Source: Deroplatys truncata (Eukaryota; Arthropoda; Insecta; Mantodea; Mantidae). From it: a stretch of 64,000 nt of DNA. The position numbers were made by a program, and so were the translations under genes. The stretch spans positions 55,752,001-55,816,000 of the forward strand of contig CM060989.1 of assembly GCA_030765065.1 (NCBI GenBank). The letters run 5' to 3'. The notes beneath the pieces were generated by a model. That model made no database searches. It had not been told where the DNA came from and saw nothing but the letters and a program-made list of their open reading frames with translations. This document shows positions 43,637-55,351 of the stretch, piece after piece. The first letter of the stretch is position 1, and each line of letters starts with the position of its first letter.

Positions 43637-44111
43637 TTTGATGTGCTGCACTCATAAGACTTTCTCTGCTCTTGTACAAACTATACTTACAAACTGTTAT
43701 CATCTATTTCATATTAATCGAGATAAACATTTACAGAAACTATCTTATTGCTAATTTTCTTGTAGATGCAAGGGGAATATGGTAGACTTTAAACGACAGT
43801 CAAATCTTTTAAGAGCTCGTTGCTATGTGGAGCATTCCATTCTCTTTGCATGTCCAAGACATTAAAATAATAATTAAAAAAAAAACGAATAAAGAATTCC
43901 CATTTGAAAAAAAGTAAAGTAATGGAAAATTCAAACAAATAACAAGGAATATCTCGGAGATGGGTCCTTCGAAAAAAAAAGTATATGGAATAAATTGTGT
44001 GTTTTAACGAGATCTATATTTTTTCTATAGTAAAATTTCGTCTATCTCTTACGGTTTAGCAGTATGCGAAAGTCATTCAGTATGAAGGTTTTAGGGGACA
44101 TTACCAAAAAA
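43637..44111 (+). mobile_element. Family A copy (outer), left piece
   Basis: Somewhat diverged start (TTTGATGTGCTGCACTCATA). It runs to GGGGACATTACCAAAAAA, where the next copy is inserted. Expected continuation TTCAAGATATACATTTC is found at 45025. Confidence 0.8.
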
Positions 44112-45019
44112 TCTGATGTGTTACACTCACATGACTTTCTCTACTCTTGTACAAACTATTTTTACAAACGCTTATTCTCCATCTACTTCATGTTAATCGA
44201 GATAAACATTTGCAGACTCTATCTTATTGCTAATTTTCCTGTAGATGTAAGGGGATAATATATTTAAAGGGCAATTTGGAAATACAGTAGCCTTTAAGCA
44301 CATACATATCTCTTAATAGCTGGTTGCTAGGTGCAGCACCACTCCCTTTGCCACAGATTAATACTCTTTGCATATCAAAGACAAAAAAATGAATAACGAA
44401 TTCCCATTTAAGAAAATAAGTATTTAAAAATATAAGAGAATAACAAGCAATATCTCGAAAATGGTTCACTCAACAAAAAAAATGTATATGACATAAATTG
44501 TGTATTTTAACGCGATCTATATTTTTTGTGCAGTAAAACTTTTTCTATCTATTATGGTTTACCGGTTATGCAAATGTCGTTCACAATGAAGAACACTTTT
44601 GGAGACATTCCCAGAAAATTCAAGATATACGTTTTATTTGTCATGACAATATATTAAACCTGTGATATTTTAATCAAAATCGTTAGTCATTTTTGAGAAA
44701 ATTAAAATTTTCGGAAAATCTTTCATGTAAAGGGTATCCTGGGGTGGGGGGATTTTGTTGAAAACCTTCGTGTCGCATCCCTGGAAGATACTGAACCTAA
44801 ATACCAAGTTTGGTGTTTATCCGACTGTTCGTTTCTGAGTTATGCTGTTCACAGACACACACACAGACAGACACACACACACACACACGGACATGTTTCC
44901 AAAAATGCTTTTTTTGGATTCAGGTGGTCTCAAAACATGCATTTCCGGTGAAATCTCGGTATCGAATTTTTGGGTGGAATACAATACTTCCCCTAAATAC
45001 TACACGTAGTAGAGAAAGT
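44112..45019 (+). mobile_element. Family A element, complete copy nested in an A copy
   Basis: 908 bp, from TCTGATGTGTTACAC to ACGTAGTAGAGAAAGT. It occupies the A-run of the outer copy's CCAGAAAATTCAAGATATAC block (here mutated to CCAAAAAATTCAAG). The CA tract is at 44858-44888. Confidence 0.85.
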
Positions 45020-45394
45020 AAAAATTCAAGATATACATTTCATTTGCCTTGAAAATATGTTAAACATGCGATATTTTAATCAAAACCGTTAGCCAGTTTT
45101 TAGAAAATAAACATTTTAGAAAAATGTTCCACGTAAAGGGTAGTATGGGGTGGGGAATTTTCTTGAAAATCTTCGTATTGTATGCTTGGAAGATACTCAA
45201 CTCAATTCCAAGTTTGGTATTTATCCGACTTTTCGTTTTTGAGTTATGTTGTTCACAGACACACACGGACATGTTTCCAAAATTGCTTTATTTGGATTCA
45301 GGGCACCTCAAAACATGCATTTCCGGTGAAATCTCGGTACCGAATTTTTTGAGGGAATGCAACACTTCCCCTATCTATACGTAGTAGAGAAAGT
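45020..45394 (+). mobile_element. Family A copy (outer), right piece
   Basis: Resumes at AAAAATTCAAGATATAC and ends ACGTAGTAGAGAAAGT before AAAAATGTGAAC. The CA tract is only about 12 bp. Confidence 0.8.
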
Positions 45395-45684
45395 AAAAAT
45401 GTGAACATTCTTAATTTGTTTACATTTATTATTAGTTACTTATAACTAGAAACTTTACCCTACACAATTTTGTTTTTTATATCAACCTTTTAAAGCCACA
45501 CTTAATCGGTCCTATCCGTTTCACTATTCAAGATACTCCTTGGACCATAGCTTGTAACTTAAGTTTGAACATTTAAGGAGAGCTTCAGGTATTACACATT
45601 TAAAATTCTTGTGCAGTAATTACAGAAGGTTAAACAGTTCAGTTGAAATTATTTTCCATAACTCACATTCTAAGAGTTAAAAAA

Positions 45685-46520
45685 TCTGATGTGTTACACT
45701 CACATGACTTTCTCTACTCTTGTACAAACTATTTTTACAAACGTTTATTCTCCATATGCTTCATGTTAATCGAGATGTCAATCTTATTGCTAATTTTCTT
45801 GTAGATGCAAGGGGAATATGGTAGGCTTTAAGCGATAGTCAAATATTTTAAGCGCTGGTTGCTATGTGGCGCATTCCATTCTGTTTGCATATCCAGGACA
45901 AAAAATTGAATAACGAATTTGAGAAAAAGTATAAGTATTGGAAAATTTAAGGAAATAACAAGCAATATCTCGAAAATGGTTCACTCAAATAAAAAAATGT
46001 ATATGACATAAATTGTGTATTTTAACGCGATGTACATTTTTTGTGTAGTAAAATTTTGTCTATCTCTTATGGTTTACCAGTTATGCAAAAGTCGTTCACA
46101 ATAAAGAATACTTTTGGAGACATTCCCAGGAAATTCAAGATATACATTTTATTTGTCATAAAAATATCTGAAACATATGATATTTTAATCAAAATCGATA
46201 GAGCCATTTTTGAGAAAATTAAAATTTTCGAAAAATCTTCCATGTAAAGGGTACTCTGGGGTGGGGGGATTTTCTTGAAAACCTTCGTGTCGCATCCTTG
46301 GAAGATACTGAACCTAAATACAAAGTTTGGTGTTTATCCAACTGTTCGTTTCTGAGTTATGCTGTTCACAGACACACAGACACACACACGGACATGTTTC
46401 CAAAAATGCTTTTTTTGGATTCAGGGGGTCTCAAAACATGTATTTCCGGTGAAATCTCGGTATCGAATTTTTGGGTGGAATACAATACTTCCCCTAGTTA
46501 CTATACGTAGTAGAGAAAGT
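45685..46520 (+). mobile_element. Family A element, complete copy
   Basis: 836 bp, from TCTGATGTGTTACAC to GTAGTAGAGAAAGT. Flanks GAGTTAAAAAA and AAAAATTCAATAAT again place it inside an A-run. It belongs to the GCGCATTCCATTC subfamily, like 345-1227 and 4207-5080. Confidence 0.85.
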
Positions 46521-46600
46521 AAAAATTCAATAATATACAGAGAGCCAAAAGACTCGGAACCGGCTGCGCGGTGTTTTTCCTGTCTCCGTCCCTGGCGCTC

Positions 46601-46870
46601 GTTGCCGTCTGCCGCTATCATAGAAAGGCGCAGATAAAACCATACACCATTTTTAAAACTACTTTTAAAGGCTTTACTTACCAACTTTATGAAAAGAGAT
46701 GCTGAAACTGGCCACCGTTGTTGTCCATAGTTTTGACGCCTCTTTAGGAAACTATCGATCACTCGCCGTGGTTCACATTGAGAAATGCTGGCAATTTCCT
46801 GGCCGATATTTTGTTTAAATTCTTCCAGGGTGTGTGGGTTTGTCTTGTACAGTTTGTTATAAGTTACCCC
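46601..46870 (-). pseudogene. Tc1/mariner-type transposase C-terminus, inverted arm of element H
   Basis: Minus strand reads NKLYKTNPHTLEEFKQNIGQ, EIASISQCEPRRVIDSFLKR and RQNYGQQ. This is the usual C-terminal tail (NPHTLEELKENIRxEIAxI...V..SFxxRC..C), and it fuses at about 46870 to the plus-strand arm. Confidence 0.7.
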
Positions 46871-47076
46871 AGGAGCGTGATTTTGCCTTTTTCCAACAAG
46901 ACTCTGCAACAGCTCATACGGCCAATATTTCGATGAGAACAATTGAAAGTGCGTTTGAGGACAGAATTATTAGTACAGATTTGTGGCCCTCTCGATCCTC
47001 CGACCTAACCCCTTGTGATTTCTATCTCTGGGGTATGGTCAACGACGGTGGCCAGTTTCAGCATCTTCTTTCATAA
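46864..47076 (+). pseudogene. Tc1/mariner-type transposase catalytic fragment, element H
   Basis: Plus strand reads ERDFAFFQQDSATAHTANIS (second catalytic D), then RSSDLTPCDFYLWGMV (third catalytic D), and jumps directly to DGGQFQHLLS before a stop. The helix region present in the inverted arm is missing here. The two Ds are separated by 38 residues. The first catalytic D and the DNA-binding domain are absent. Confidence 0.75.
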
Positions 47077-47224
47077 AGTTGGTAAGTAAAGCCTTTAAAA
47101 GTAAATTTAAAAATGTATGGTTTCATCCGTGCCTTTCTATGATAGCGGCAGACGGCAACGAGCGCCGAGGACGGGGATAGAAAAAACACCGCGCAGTCTG
47201 TTCGTAGTTTTTGGCTCTCCGTGT

Positions 47225-48050
47225 ATATACAGTTTTTGTCCTAATTAAAATTAACAAAACGTGTGCTAATAATTTGGGAGCGATATGATTAACCATAGGG
47301 TCCAAACGGCATTTCACACTACAATATCAAAAAAGGGATTAATTACGTATAAAAAAATAATATCTTATAACGGCTTGACATAGCGAGTTAAAATATCGTA
47401 TGCACTATATGTTTTATGTTCTGAGTACTCGTATATGGTAAAAAGATCTAAGCAATCAGAACAAAATTGTAGATTTTTTGATTTTCACAGATTTATTGCT
47501 TTAAATTTCGCCAGATTTAAATGGTGTACTTTAGAGAGTTTCCACATTTCCTTTTCTATCAAGGGGAAAAGTATGCTCCGAGGTCCTCTTATCAGGGCAC
47601 AATGATCCCAGGGTAACAGCTGCGTGTTGTGTTTTGACTTTGGGCAGCTAATTTCAGCCCATGTTTATTACTCTCAGCACGTCTAAAGGAACTGCCAAGT
47701 TGAGACTTCTCGCATATACTGACTGCATGACATCAGTTTCCGGCCATCCAAACAATCGGTAAACACTGCCTCACGTCATTAAAACGCACACCGTCGGCAC
47801 CATTTCGAAAAACCCTTGGAAGTAGACGTGGTATGCTAACAAAATACTAACATAATCCCAAGTACGTTAAGGAGGAATGATTATTTACAACTCCAGCACA
47901 AGTTAGCGTCAAAATAAATATCCTTCCTAAACAAAATCTTAGACAATCACAGGACTTTTCTAGTCGCTATCATTTCAAACATTTGAGTCATGTAAGTGTT
48001 ATTATTCAAGAAAACAATTATAGGTATAAAGCTGCTTCAATTAGACCAGC
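47225..48050. other. Unassigned spacer
   Basis: AT-rich with no motif, frame or repeat partner that I can support. Confidence 0.4.
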
Positions 48051-48095
48051 GGCTCCCAAACTGCGGGTCGCGACCCTCAAGGGGGCCGTGGTATA
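48051..48095 (+). mobile_element. hAT-type terminal inverted repeat remnant
   Basis: The string AGCGGCTCCCAAACTGCGGG followed by TCGCGACCCTCAAGGGGG is characteristic of one hAT lineage (C-A-G-N-GG..CCCAAACT..GGGTCGCGACCC). I do not find the opposite end, and the 81-codon frame at 48343 is not recognisable, so the extent is unknown. Confidence 0.5.
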
Positions 48096-48709
48096 TATTT
48101 GGAATTATTAATAAACCATCTTTATTGTTAATTATTATTATAAAAATGGGGAAAAGGAATTTAATCACATATTACATTTAAACAGAATCATGTTTTGTAT
48201 TTAAGAAGCATATTAATACTACAATTTCACAGTAAATGCACATTTACAATTTTATGTAAACCATTAATTATTACACTGCACATCAGGATGATTAGTGATA
48301 AGTATGAGCCTGGTTGCTATTAATTAATCGTTCGATGTCTGGTTGTATATTAGTTGCACACATTATCTATTCCTAGATTTAGTCTTGATGTTCATCATTG
48401 ACGAAAATCCAGTTTCGCAGAGATATGAGGTGCAGAATGGAATAAGACACCAGGGTATTCTGTTCTTCTTGCTAGCCAGAACTGATACACATCTTCCTTC
48501 TGGAAAGTCAGTCTTAAACTTTGGTCTGAAGAAAGCTCAATTAATTTATCCTTTAACTTCGCGTGAAAACTTTCAAATTAATGATTAAGCAATGGAGTGA
48601 ATGGGTCGCCAATAATTTCATTATCGAAAAGTGGTCGTTTGTGCAAGAAGTTTGGGAAGAGGTGAATTAGACTATTCCATTCATACGCCCTGTATTTGAT
48701 GCCTCAAAA
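48096..48709. other. Unassigned, possibly hAT remnant
   Basis: Downstream of the hAT-like terminus. Only short frames without motif. Confidence 0.35.
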
Positions 48710-48941
48710 TTGGTTCTTAGCGTCCCACTGTATATTGGACGTGAAAGGCCAGACATTTTTCCTCAGAGGCCTCTTTATTAGGCTTGAGGTTCTCTTACGT
48801 GCCGTAAATCTACACACGCGACCACCGGTTTTACTTCCCTTTCGAAATAAGCCATGCTAAAGATTTTTACGCCGAAAACATCTATCGCCCTCCGCCAGGT
48901 TCGAACCGCGACCTCGGAAACTAGACAGCACGGAGGACAAC
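48710..48941 (-). mobile_element. tRNA-type SINE, family E, copy 4
   Basis: Reverse copy from the GGTTCTTAGCGTCCCACTGT tail side to box B (GGTTCGAACC on the plus strand) and the head CACGGAGGAC. About 10 bp of the anticodon-side stem region are lost compared with 17658-17948. Confidence 0.8.
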
Positions 48942-49063
48942 TAGCAAGGCCTCGGATTCGACCAATCACGGTCGTTTATTTATATGCTCGCAAGGATGCT
49001 GTTTTATCGGATAAAACTCAGCTCGTTAATGAACCGTAATTGTACTAGTGCACTACAGATGGG

Positions 49064-49207
49064 CAGAAAATACGTAACGGTTACCTTAATAAGCGACAGA
49101 CGGTTACAAAAGTAATGAATACAAAGTAACTAGTTACCCAACAACGGTTACCAAAGTAACGAAGACAGCAACTAGTTATCCCGCTGAAGTAACGGAAACT
49201 GTTACCG
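49064..49207. repeat. Imperfect GTAACGGTTAC-type repeats
   Basis: ACGGTTAC and AGTAACGAA or AACTAGTTA elements recur with a period of roughly 45 bp (ACGTAACGGTTACC, AAGTAACTAGTTACCC, ACGGTTACCAAAGTAACG, AAGTAACGGAAACTGTTACC). It lies just left of element F2. Low-complexity origin or a degraded transposon terminus are both possible. Confidence 0.5.
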
Positions 49208-49213
49208 AGCCTA

Positions 49214-50209
49214 CTCTGTATTCACTCTTAGGTTGATCCGCGGCAAAACAAACCCACATGGTCAGTGAACCGTGGTGCAACACGGTAGCAATGCGCCCAG
49301 GAAAGTAGTCCCATGCTAATCTCTGAATTTTAGAATGAATTTGTCGTTAAATAGTATAATATTTTATACAAATATCTAAGGTTTTATTTAACGCTGATTT
49401 ATACCGTAAAACAGAGCTACAAGTCCCATGATACAATTCGTAAGAGTCACCTGACTCCCGGGTAGGCGCAGAATATTGTTTACAGCCAGAAACCAGCAGT
49501 TGTGTTTAGTATCATGGCGGACGGTGAATTTGTTCTTGTGTTTTCGTCGAATTACGTAAAGCATTAGCCACGCAAACCATTGAATAGTGGTGAAAAAACA
49601 ATAGTGTTGAATCTTTATTATCAGTTATGTGAGAAATATCCAACACTTTCCGCGAAAGAAATGGTGAAATTAACTTCTGAGTTCACCGGTGTTTCGAGTA
49701 CAAGTATAAACAGTGTTTGTGCAGAAAAATCTGAAACGAGAAAAGTGGCTACACCCGGAAAAAAAGAAAGCATATGAAATACGCGATGCAATAATGTAGT
49801 GATTTTAAGAAGAATGCAATTCGCGTAACAGTGGACAATTTCTTTTTTAAAATGAGCCGCCGACAGTTAATAAAGTGCCGCCTCCAGAGAGCGAATAAAT
49901 TAGGTTATCGCATACCTGGTACTCTATTTTTCGGTCATTTATTTTAGAATTAACTATTATATGTGCAAACGTTTATTTTGTTGCAACTATCAATATCACC
50001 TTTAACCCTTAACAGAATATGCTAGTCACCGTTTCAGTTGTCGAAATAAGGACTCTGTTCTTTTTTGCACTACGTGCCGCTTGTACTCGCCACATGGTCT
50101 GAAAATGCGACAGTATTTCTAGTGCGAATGGCGGAAGGATACATTATAGCGGTGCACTGGTCACCTGGGGTTTGTTTTGACGCGGATCAACCTAAGAGTG
50201 AATACAGAG
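49214..50209 (+). mobile_element. DNA transposon relic, family F, copy 2
   Basis: 996 bp flanked by TA (49212-49213, 50210-50211), with termini CTCTGTATTCACTCTTAGGT and its exact complement at the right end (the CCTAAGAGTGAATACAGAG side). It aligns end to end with the reverse copy at 10503-11455. The termini are better preserved here than in copy 1, whose right end has decayed. Confidence 0.85.
49514..49777 (+). pseudogene. N-terminal transposase-like fragment in element F2
   Basis: Reads MADGEFVLVFSSNYVKH, TAG, then LNSGEKTIVLNLYYQLCEKY, LSAKEMVKLTSEFTGVSSTS and ETRKVATPGKK. A single-base shift in the following A-run truncates it compared with F1. It shares the upstream TAG with F1. Confidence 0.65.
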
Positions 50210-50433
50210 TAGATGACATCATTCACGCATGTCCATTCTATCGCTTATCGGGACTATTTACCTCAACTCCATACTCAGTTTAATCTCCTCCGCAAGAGAT
50301 CGTGTGTGACGTTGTGGATCTAATATACCATCTGACGAGAAAAATGCCTACTAATTGCCCGTTTTTCCATACAATATATGTAACCAACTGAGAAAATTAT
50401 CTGTGTCTTTTGTGATGTTTGAGGAAAATGAAC

Positions 50434-51200
50434 CAGATGTTTCCGAGATCCATACCATCCAAATGAGGCAAAAAATAGTCCCTTATAAGAGCCCGGTATC
50501 TTTCTCCATTGACAAAACTTCTCCATCTTCATCTTGGAAAAAAACATGGACCACTGATTCGACCATACCAAAATCCACACAGTAATCTTTTGGGGATGAA
50601 GTGGTCGTTCTTAAATCTGCATTGGATTGTGATTGCTCCAATAGCGGCAATTTTGTTTGTTAACACAACCATCCATCCAAAAGTGGGTTTCGCCGCTGAA
50701 GATGATTTTTCGACAAAATTCCGGGTCAGCTTCCAATTGATCCATAGCCCAGTCCGCGAATACACGGCGCAACCTATGGTCATTGGTCTTTAGTTCTTGA
50801 ATTAACACCATTTTGTAAGCGTGAAACTTCCAAGTCCAGATGCATAATTCGCCAAGTTGTGGTCGGTGAGAGCCCCAATTCTTGCGCTCGACGAGCAATT
50901 GATTTGTTTCCGTACACTCTCACGAACGGCGCCTATGTTTTCGTTGGAGCGCTTACGTCGATTACGTACAGGCATTCTTTGTTCGCTGACAGAACCACTT
51001 CTTTCAAATGTATTGATCAAACGCCGAATCGTTCTCTCGCAGGACGATTATGCACACCGTAAACTTCACGCAATATACGAAAGGTTTGGCGAACAGATGA
51101 TCCATTTTGATAATAAATTTTCACAATTTCTACGCGTTGCTGAATGCTGTAACGTTACATGGCTATTTGTCAATAACAACTGCAACCACATGAAAGAAAT
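50434..51200 (-). pseudogene. Transposase relic of element G2
   Basis: Spread over several minus-strand frames: RSGSVSEQRMPVRNRRKRSN (linker after the helix-turn-helix domain), RRVFADWAMDQLEADPEFCR, KIIFSGETHFWMDG (first catalytic site, D replaced by G) and VNKQNCRYWSNHNPMQI. The loss of that D and several frameshifts show it is inactive. Confidence 0.8.
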
Positions 51201-51268
51201 GACTGCTGTAACTCAGTAACAACGGCAGCTATCACATGTTAAAGATAGGACACTTGTTGAATTACCCT
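50434..51268 (-). mobile_element. Tc1/mariner element G, copy 2, 3'-truncated
   Basis: The 5' terminus (minus strand CAGGGTAATTCAACAAG) adjoins TA at 51269-51270. The coding part runs to about GSRKHLVHF and is then replaced by unrelated sequence, so the third catalytic region and 3' end are lost. It lies about 225 bp from element F2. Confidence 0.8.
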
Positions 51269-51270
51269 GT

Positions 51271-51850
51271 ATGTAGCGCGTGTGGACTGTGTGTGCGTGG
51301 GGCACCTCCCCCAGTGTTTGTCTGTCACCTTTTGGGAACCATGTAGCAGTACCAAGGTAACTTTATAATAAACCAGAGTTAAATGTGAATTCTAAGTATT
51401 ATTTATAAATATCCTACGCCCGTTTTAGTTTTGTGCAGCAAGTTCCTGATATCTCTTGGTTGCCACTGATGCTAGGTCCCCCAATGTTTATGCCGGGGTA
51501 ACTAAATTTAATATTTTAGCCGCAAACCTTTTGGCCTCACCCCAGTGTATAACAATATAATAGATTGAATAAAAATAAAACAGTGGATCAACATAAAAAA
51601 TTTTAGTAAGGTCAAAAAAAAAGAAAAAAAATATTTAAGTAAAATTCCCAGAAAATTCTTTTTCCCTAAAAAGGAGGGGGTGCTCTGCCCCAGTTCAAGG
51701 GCCCTTCTGTTCTGTACCTTTTACCTAAAGATACTGTACCCGAAGGCAGTAGTAAGGCATTCAATGATAACTTTATGATACTACTGGCTCCCCTTCGCAT
51801 GCAATAATTCACAGAAAAATCAGGTGAATTTCACGCACTTAATAGAAAAA
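51271..51850. other. Unassigned spacer
   Basis: No motif. A short A/G-rich low-complexity patch lies at about 51590-51635. Confidence 0.4.
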
Positions 51851-52642
51851 TCTGATGTGTTACACTCACATGACTTTCTCTACTCTTGTACAAAGTATTT
51901 TTACAAACGCTTATTCTCCATCTACTTCATGTTAATCGAGATATACATTTGCAGACTCTATCTTATTGCTAATTTTCTTGTAGATGTAAGGGGAATATGT
52001 ATTTACAAGGGCAATATAGAAAAACAGTAGCCTTTAAGCACACACATATCTCTTAATAGCTGGTTGCTAGGTGCAGCACCATTCCCTTTCACACAGATTA
52101 ATACTCTTTGCATATCCAAGACAAAAAATGAATAACGAATTCCCATTTAAGAAAATAAGTATTGAAAAATTTAAGGGAATAACAAGCAATATCTCGAAAA
52201 TGGTTCACTCAACAAAAAAAATTTACATGACATAAATTGTGTATTTTAACGCGATCCACATTTTTTGTGTAGTAAAATTTTGTCTATCTCTTATGGTTTA
52301 CCAGTTATGCAAATGTCGTTCACAATAAACAATACTTTTGGAGACATTCCCAGAAAATTCAAGATATACATTGTATTTGTCATAAAAATATCTTAAACAT
52401 ATGATATTTTAATCAAAATCGTTAGAGCCATTTTTGAGAAAATTAAAATTTTCGAAAAATCTTCCATGTAAAGGGTACTCTGGGGTGGGGGGGGGTTTCT
52501 TGAAAACATTCGTGTCGCATCCTTGGAAGATACTGAACCCAAATACCAAGTTTGGTGTTTATCCGACTGTTCGTTTCTGAGTTATGCTGTTCACAGACAC
52601 ACACACAGATACACACACGGACATGTTTCCAAAAATGTTTTT
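51851..52642 (+). mobile_element. Family A element (outer, forward), left piece
   Basis: From TCTGATGTGTTACAC to CCAAAAATGTTTTT. It is interrupted within its own AATGCTTTTTTTGGATTCAG block by a copy in the opposite orientation. A G10 run replaces the usual GGGGTGGGGGG string at about 52480. Confidence 0.85.
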
Positions 52643-53490
52643 ACTTTCTCTACTACGTATAGTAAGTAGGGGAAGTATTGTATTCCACCCAAAATTTCGA
52701 TACCGAGATTTCACCGGAAATACATGTTTTGAGACTCACTGAATCCAAAAAAAGCATTTTTGGAAACATGTCCGTGTGTGTGTCTGTCTGTGTGTCTGTG
52801 AACAGCATAACTCAAAAACGAAGAGTCGGATAAACACCAAACTTGGTATTTAGGTTCAGTATCTTCCAGAGATGCGACACGAAGGTTTTCAAGAAAATCC
52901 CCCCACCCCAGACTACCCTTTACATGGAACATTTTTCGAAAATTTTAATTTTCTCAAAAACGGCTCTAACGATTTTGATTAAAATATCATATGTTTAAGA
53001 TATTGTCATGATAATTAAAATGTATATCTCGAATTTTCTGGGAATGTCTCCAAAAGTATTCTTCATTATGAACGACTTTTTCATAACTGGTAAACCATAA
53101 GAGATAGACAAACGTTTACAGCACAAAAAATGTAGATCGCGTTAAAATACACAATTTATGTCATATACATTTCTTTTGTTGAGTGAACCGTTTTCGAGAT
53201 ATTGCTTGTTATTCCCTTAAATTTTCCAATACTTACACTTTTTCTCAAATTCGTTATTCATTTTTTTATGTCCTGGACATGCAAAGAGAATGGAATGCGC
53301 CACATAGCAACCAGCGTTAAAATATTTGACTATCGCTTAAAACCTACCATATTCTCCTTGCATCTACAAGAAAATTACCAATAAGGTTGACATCTCGATA
53401 TCTCGATTAACATGAAGCATATGGAAAATAGGCGTTTGTAAAAATAGATTGTACAGAGTAGAGAAAGTCATGTGAGTGTAACACATCAGA
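52643..53490 (-). mobile_element. Family A element, complete reverse copy nested in a forward A copy
   Basis: 848 bp, from ACTTTCTCTACTACGTATAG to ACACATCAGA, between T5 and T8. The host homopolymer is the T-run of the outer copy, so a T-run accepts the element reversed just as an A-run accepts it forward. Confidence 0.9.
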
Positions 53491-53600
53491 TTTTTTTTAT
53501 TCAGGGGGTCTCAAAACATGTATTTCCGGTGAAATCTCGGTATCGAATTTTTGGGTGAAATACAATACTTCCCCTACTTACTATACGTAGTAGAGAAAGT
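53491..53600 (+). mobile_element. Family A element (outer, forward), right piece
   Basis: Resumes ATTCAGGGGGTCTCAAAACA and ends ACGTAGTAGAGAAAGT, then AAAAATGAGG. Confidence 0.85.
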
Positions 53601-53605
53601 AAAAA

Positions 53606-54009
53606 TGAGGGATTGAAACAGTGCAGGGGCGTGGTTGGGAAACGAACCCTGGAAAACTCGACATTCACAGGATGTCTCGTGTGCTGGAGGTGTTTAAAAA
53701 GGCGAGAATATGCTTCCCGGAGCAGCCAGCTGGTAAATTAAGTCGTACGGTTGCGGTCGCGAGGTACTGTGTACTGTCGTATTGTAATTCACTGGAGCAA
53801 TAAATGAGTCACTGCGGGGACTCTTAATGATGTTTCCGGGAATATGTGACGAGGTTCCCCACACACAAAACCAGAAAATCCACGTGCATAAATAATGCAA
53901 CATTCTCTCTACCACAAGTGATGAAATATTCTAGATTTTCCTCCTATTTTATAATTAGTCACAACCGGCAACCAGCTGGCACCTAGCAATCAAAACACGC
54001 TCATCTTTT
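53606..54009. other. Unassigned spacer
   Basis: Locally GC-richer than its surroundings. The short frames at 53621-53803 and 53694-53915 have no motif. Confidence 0.35.
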
Positions 54010-54193
54010 CTCATGATTATTTCATACAAAATCTGCATGTTTAGTACCTATTTTCTCTATTAGTGGGTATAAAAACTACTCTTACAAAAGCTTATTTTCT
54101 ATCTACTTCATTTTAATTAATATAATCCTTGGGAAAACAACCAATTGTACATTTAATTATAGATACAAAGATAACAGGATGCTATCTGGCCTC
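54010..54193 (+). mobile_element. Old family A copy, left piece, interrupted by SINE E5
   Basis: ATTTTCTCTATTAGTGGGTA, then TCTTACAAAAGCTTATTTTC and TATCTACTTCATTTTAATTA follow the old-subfamily start as in 42195-42300. It breaks at GGATGCTATCTGGCC. Confidence 0.55.
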
Positions 54194-54455
54194 GTCGTCC
54201 TCATCATCTAGGAGTACCACACTAGCTTCCAGTTCCTGAGTTCGTGGACAGAGGGCGAGGATTTTTACAGGTGTAAATCCTTAGCATGGCTTCCTTCAGA
54301 GGGGAAGTAAAGCGGTAGTCCGTAGATTTACGGCACGTAAAAGAACCCCAAGCCTTATAAAGAGGCCTCTGAACAAAATGCCCAGTTTTTCAGGCCCACT
54401 ACAGAATGGAACGCTACGAACCATAATAAAGGTCCATAAATAACACTCAATTTAA
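54194..54455 (+). mobile_element. tRNA-type SINE, family E, copy 5
   Basis: GTCCTCATCATCTAGGAGTA head (decayed box A), a weak box B (GAGTTCGTGG), then TCCTTAGCATGGCTTCC, the ACGGCACGTAAAAGAACC block and AAAGAGGCCTCTGAAC, ending GGTCCATAAATAACAC. It is inserted in an old A copy. Confidence 0.75.
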
Positions 54456-55030
54456 TTTGTATCCTGGACTTATGTTCACATACTTTAACGACCTCCGGAT
54501 ATCCCGGAAATGGCTAATGCCACAAAAAAAAAGCTATTTGAAAGAGATTGGGTGTTTTGAGATCTACATTTTTTGTGTAATACCTTTCGTCTATCGCTCA
54601 ACATTTATAGTTATACAAGATTTTATAAACTTCCTGCCGAATGAACAGGACTTTGGAAGCTATTCCCAGAAAATTCAAGATCTACATTTCATTTGTCATG
54701 TAAACATCTTTAATATACGATGTTTTAATCAAAATCGGTAAGAGTCTTTTCCAGAATATCCACAATATCGAAAAAACACTCCATGTAAAGGGTAGTTTGG
54801 GGTTGAAGAATTTTCTTGAAAACTTCGTCTTGCATTCTTGGAAGACACTGAACTTAAATACCAAGTTTGGTATTTATACGACTTTTCGTTTTCGAGTTAT
54901 GCTGTTCACAGACATATCTATACTTACAGACACACGTGCACCTTTTCTTATGTTTTTATTATTTATTCATTCAGGGGGGTCTAAAACAAGCATTTCCGGT
55001 GAAATCCCCATACCTAATAGTACATGGTAC
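54456..55030 (+). mobile_element. Old family A copy, right piece
   Basis: CCACAAAAAAAAAGC, TTTCGTCTATCGCTCAAC, TTCCATGTAAAGGGTAGTTT, ATACCAAGTTTGGTATTTAT and CATTTCCGGTGAAATCCCC appear in A order, but the CA microsatellite is absent; CTTACAGACACACGTGC stands in its place. Confidence 0.65.
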
Positions 55031-55042
55031 AAAAAGAAATAG

Positions 55043-55340
55043 GATGTGTTACATTCATATGGCTTTCTCCAGGCATTATCGTTTGTGCTTAAAAGTTTGT
55101 GCAAACTACTGTTGATGCTATCTATATTACGTTATATGAGATAAGTGTTTGCAAATAAGTTTGATCACACACTTTGTTATCCTAGGTAGAAGCGGGATGC
55201 AGGAGGGCAGCGATAGTGAATGTATAACAGAGCATGTCCATATCGCGAGAAACAACTAAATGGCGACAGCACTTTACAAAATGATGTATTTGAAACATTC
55301 AGACCAATAACAACGGATAACTTGGCTAAGATCACAAAAA
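55043..55340 (+). mobile_element. Old family A 5'-end fragment
   Basis: GGATGTGTTACATTCATATG, GCTTTCTCCAGGCATTATCG and later CGCGAGAAACAACTAAATGG repeat the old-subfamily order, ending at ATCACAAAAAAGG. Confidence 0.5.
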
Positions 55341-55351
55341 AGGTGAACATT

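Larger units (their letters stand above)
46538..47224. mobile_element. Fold-back DNA transposon derivative, element H (3'-3' inversion)
   Basis: About 687 bp flanked by TATA/TA. The two ends are inverted repeats of roughly 185-190 bp (46538-46727 against 47040-47224; for example GAGAGCCAAAA, GCTCGTTGCCGTCTGCCGCT, AGGCTTTACTTACCAACTTT). Each arm contains the C-terminal end of a transposase and its 3' flank, so both outer ends derive from the same (3') end of the parent element. Confidence 0.75.
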
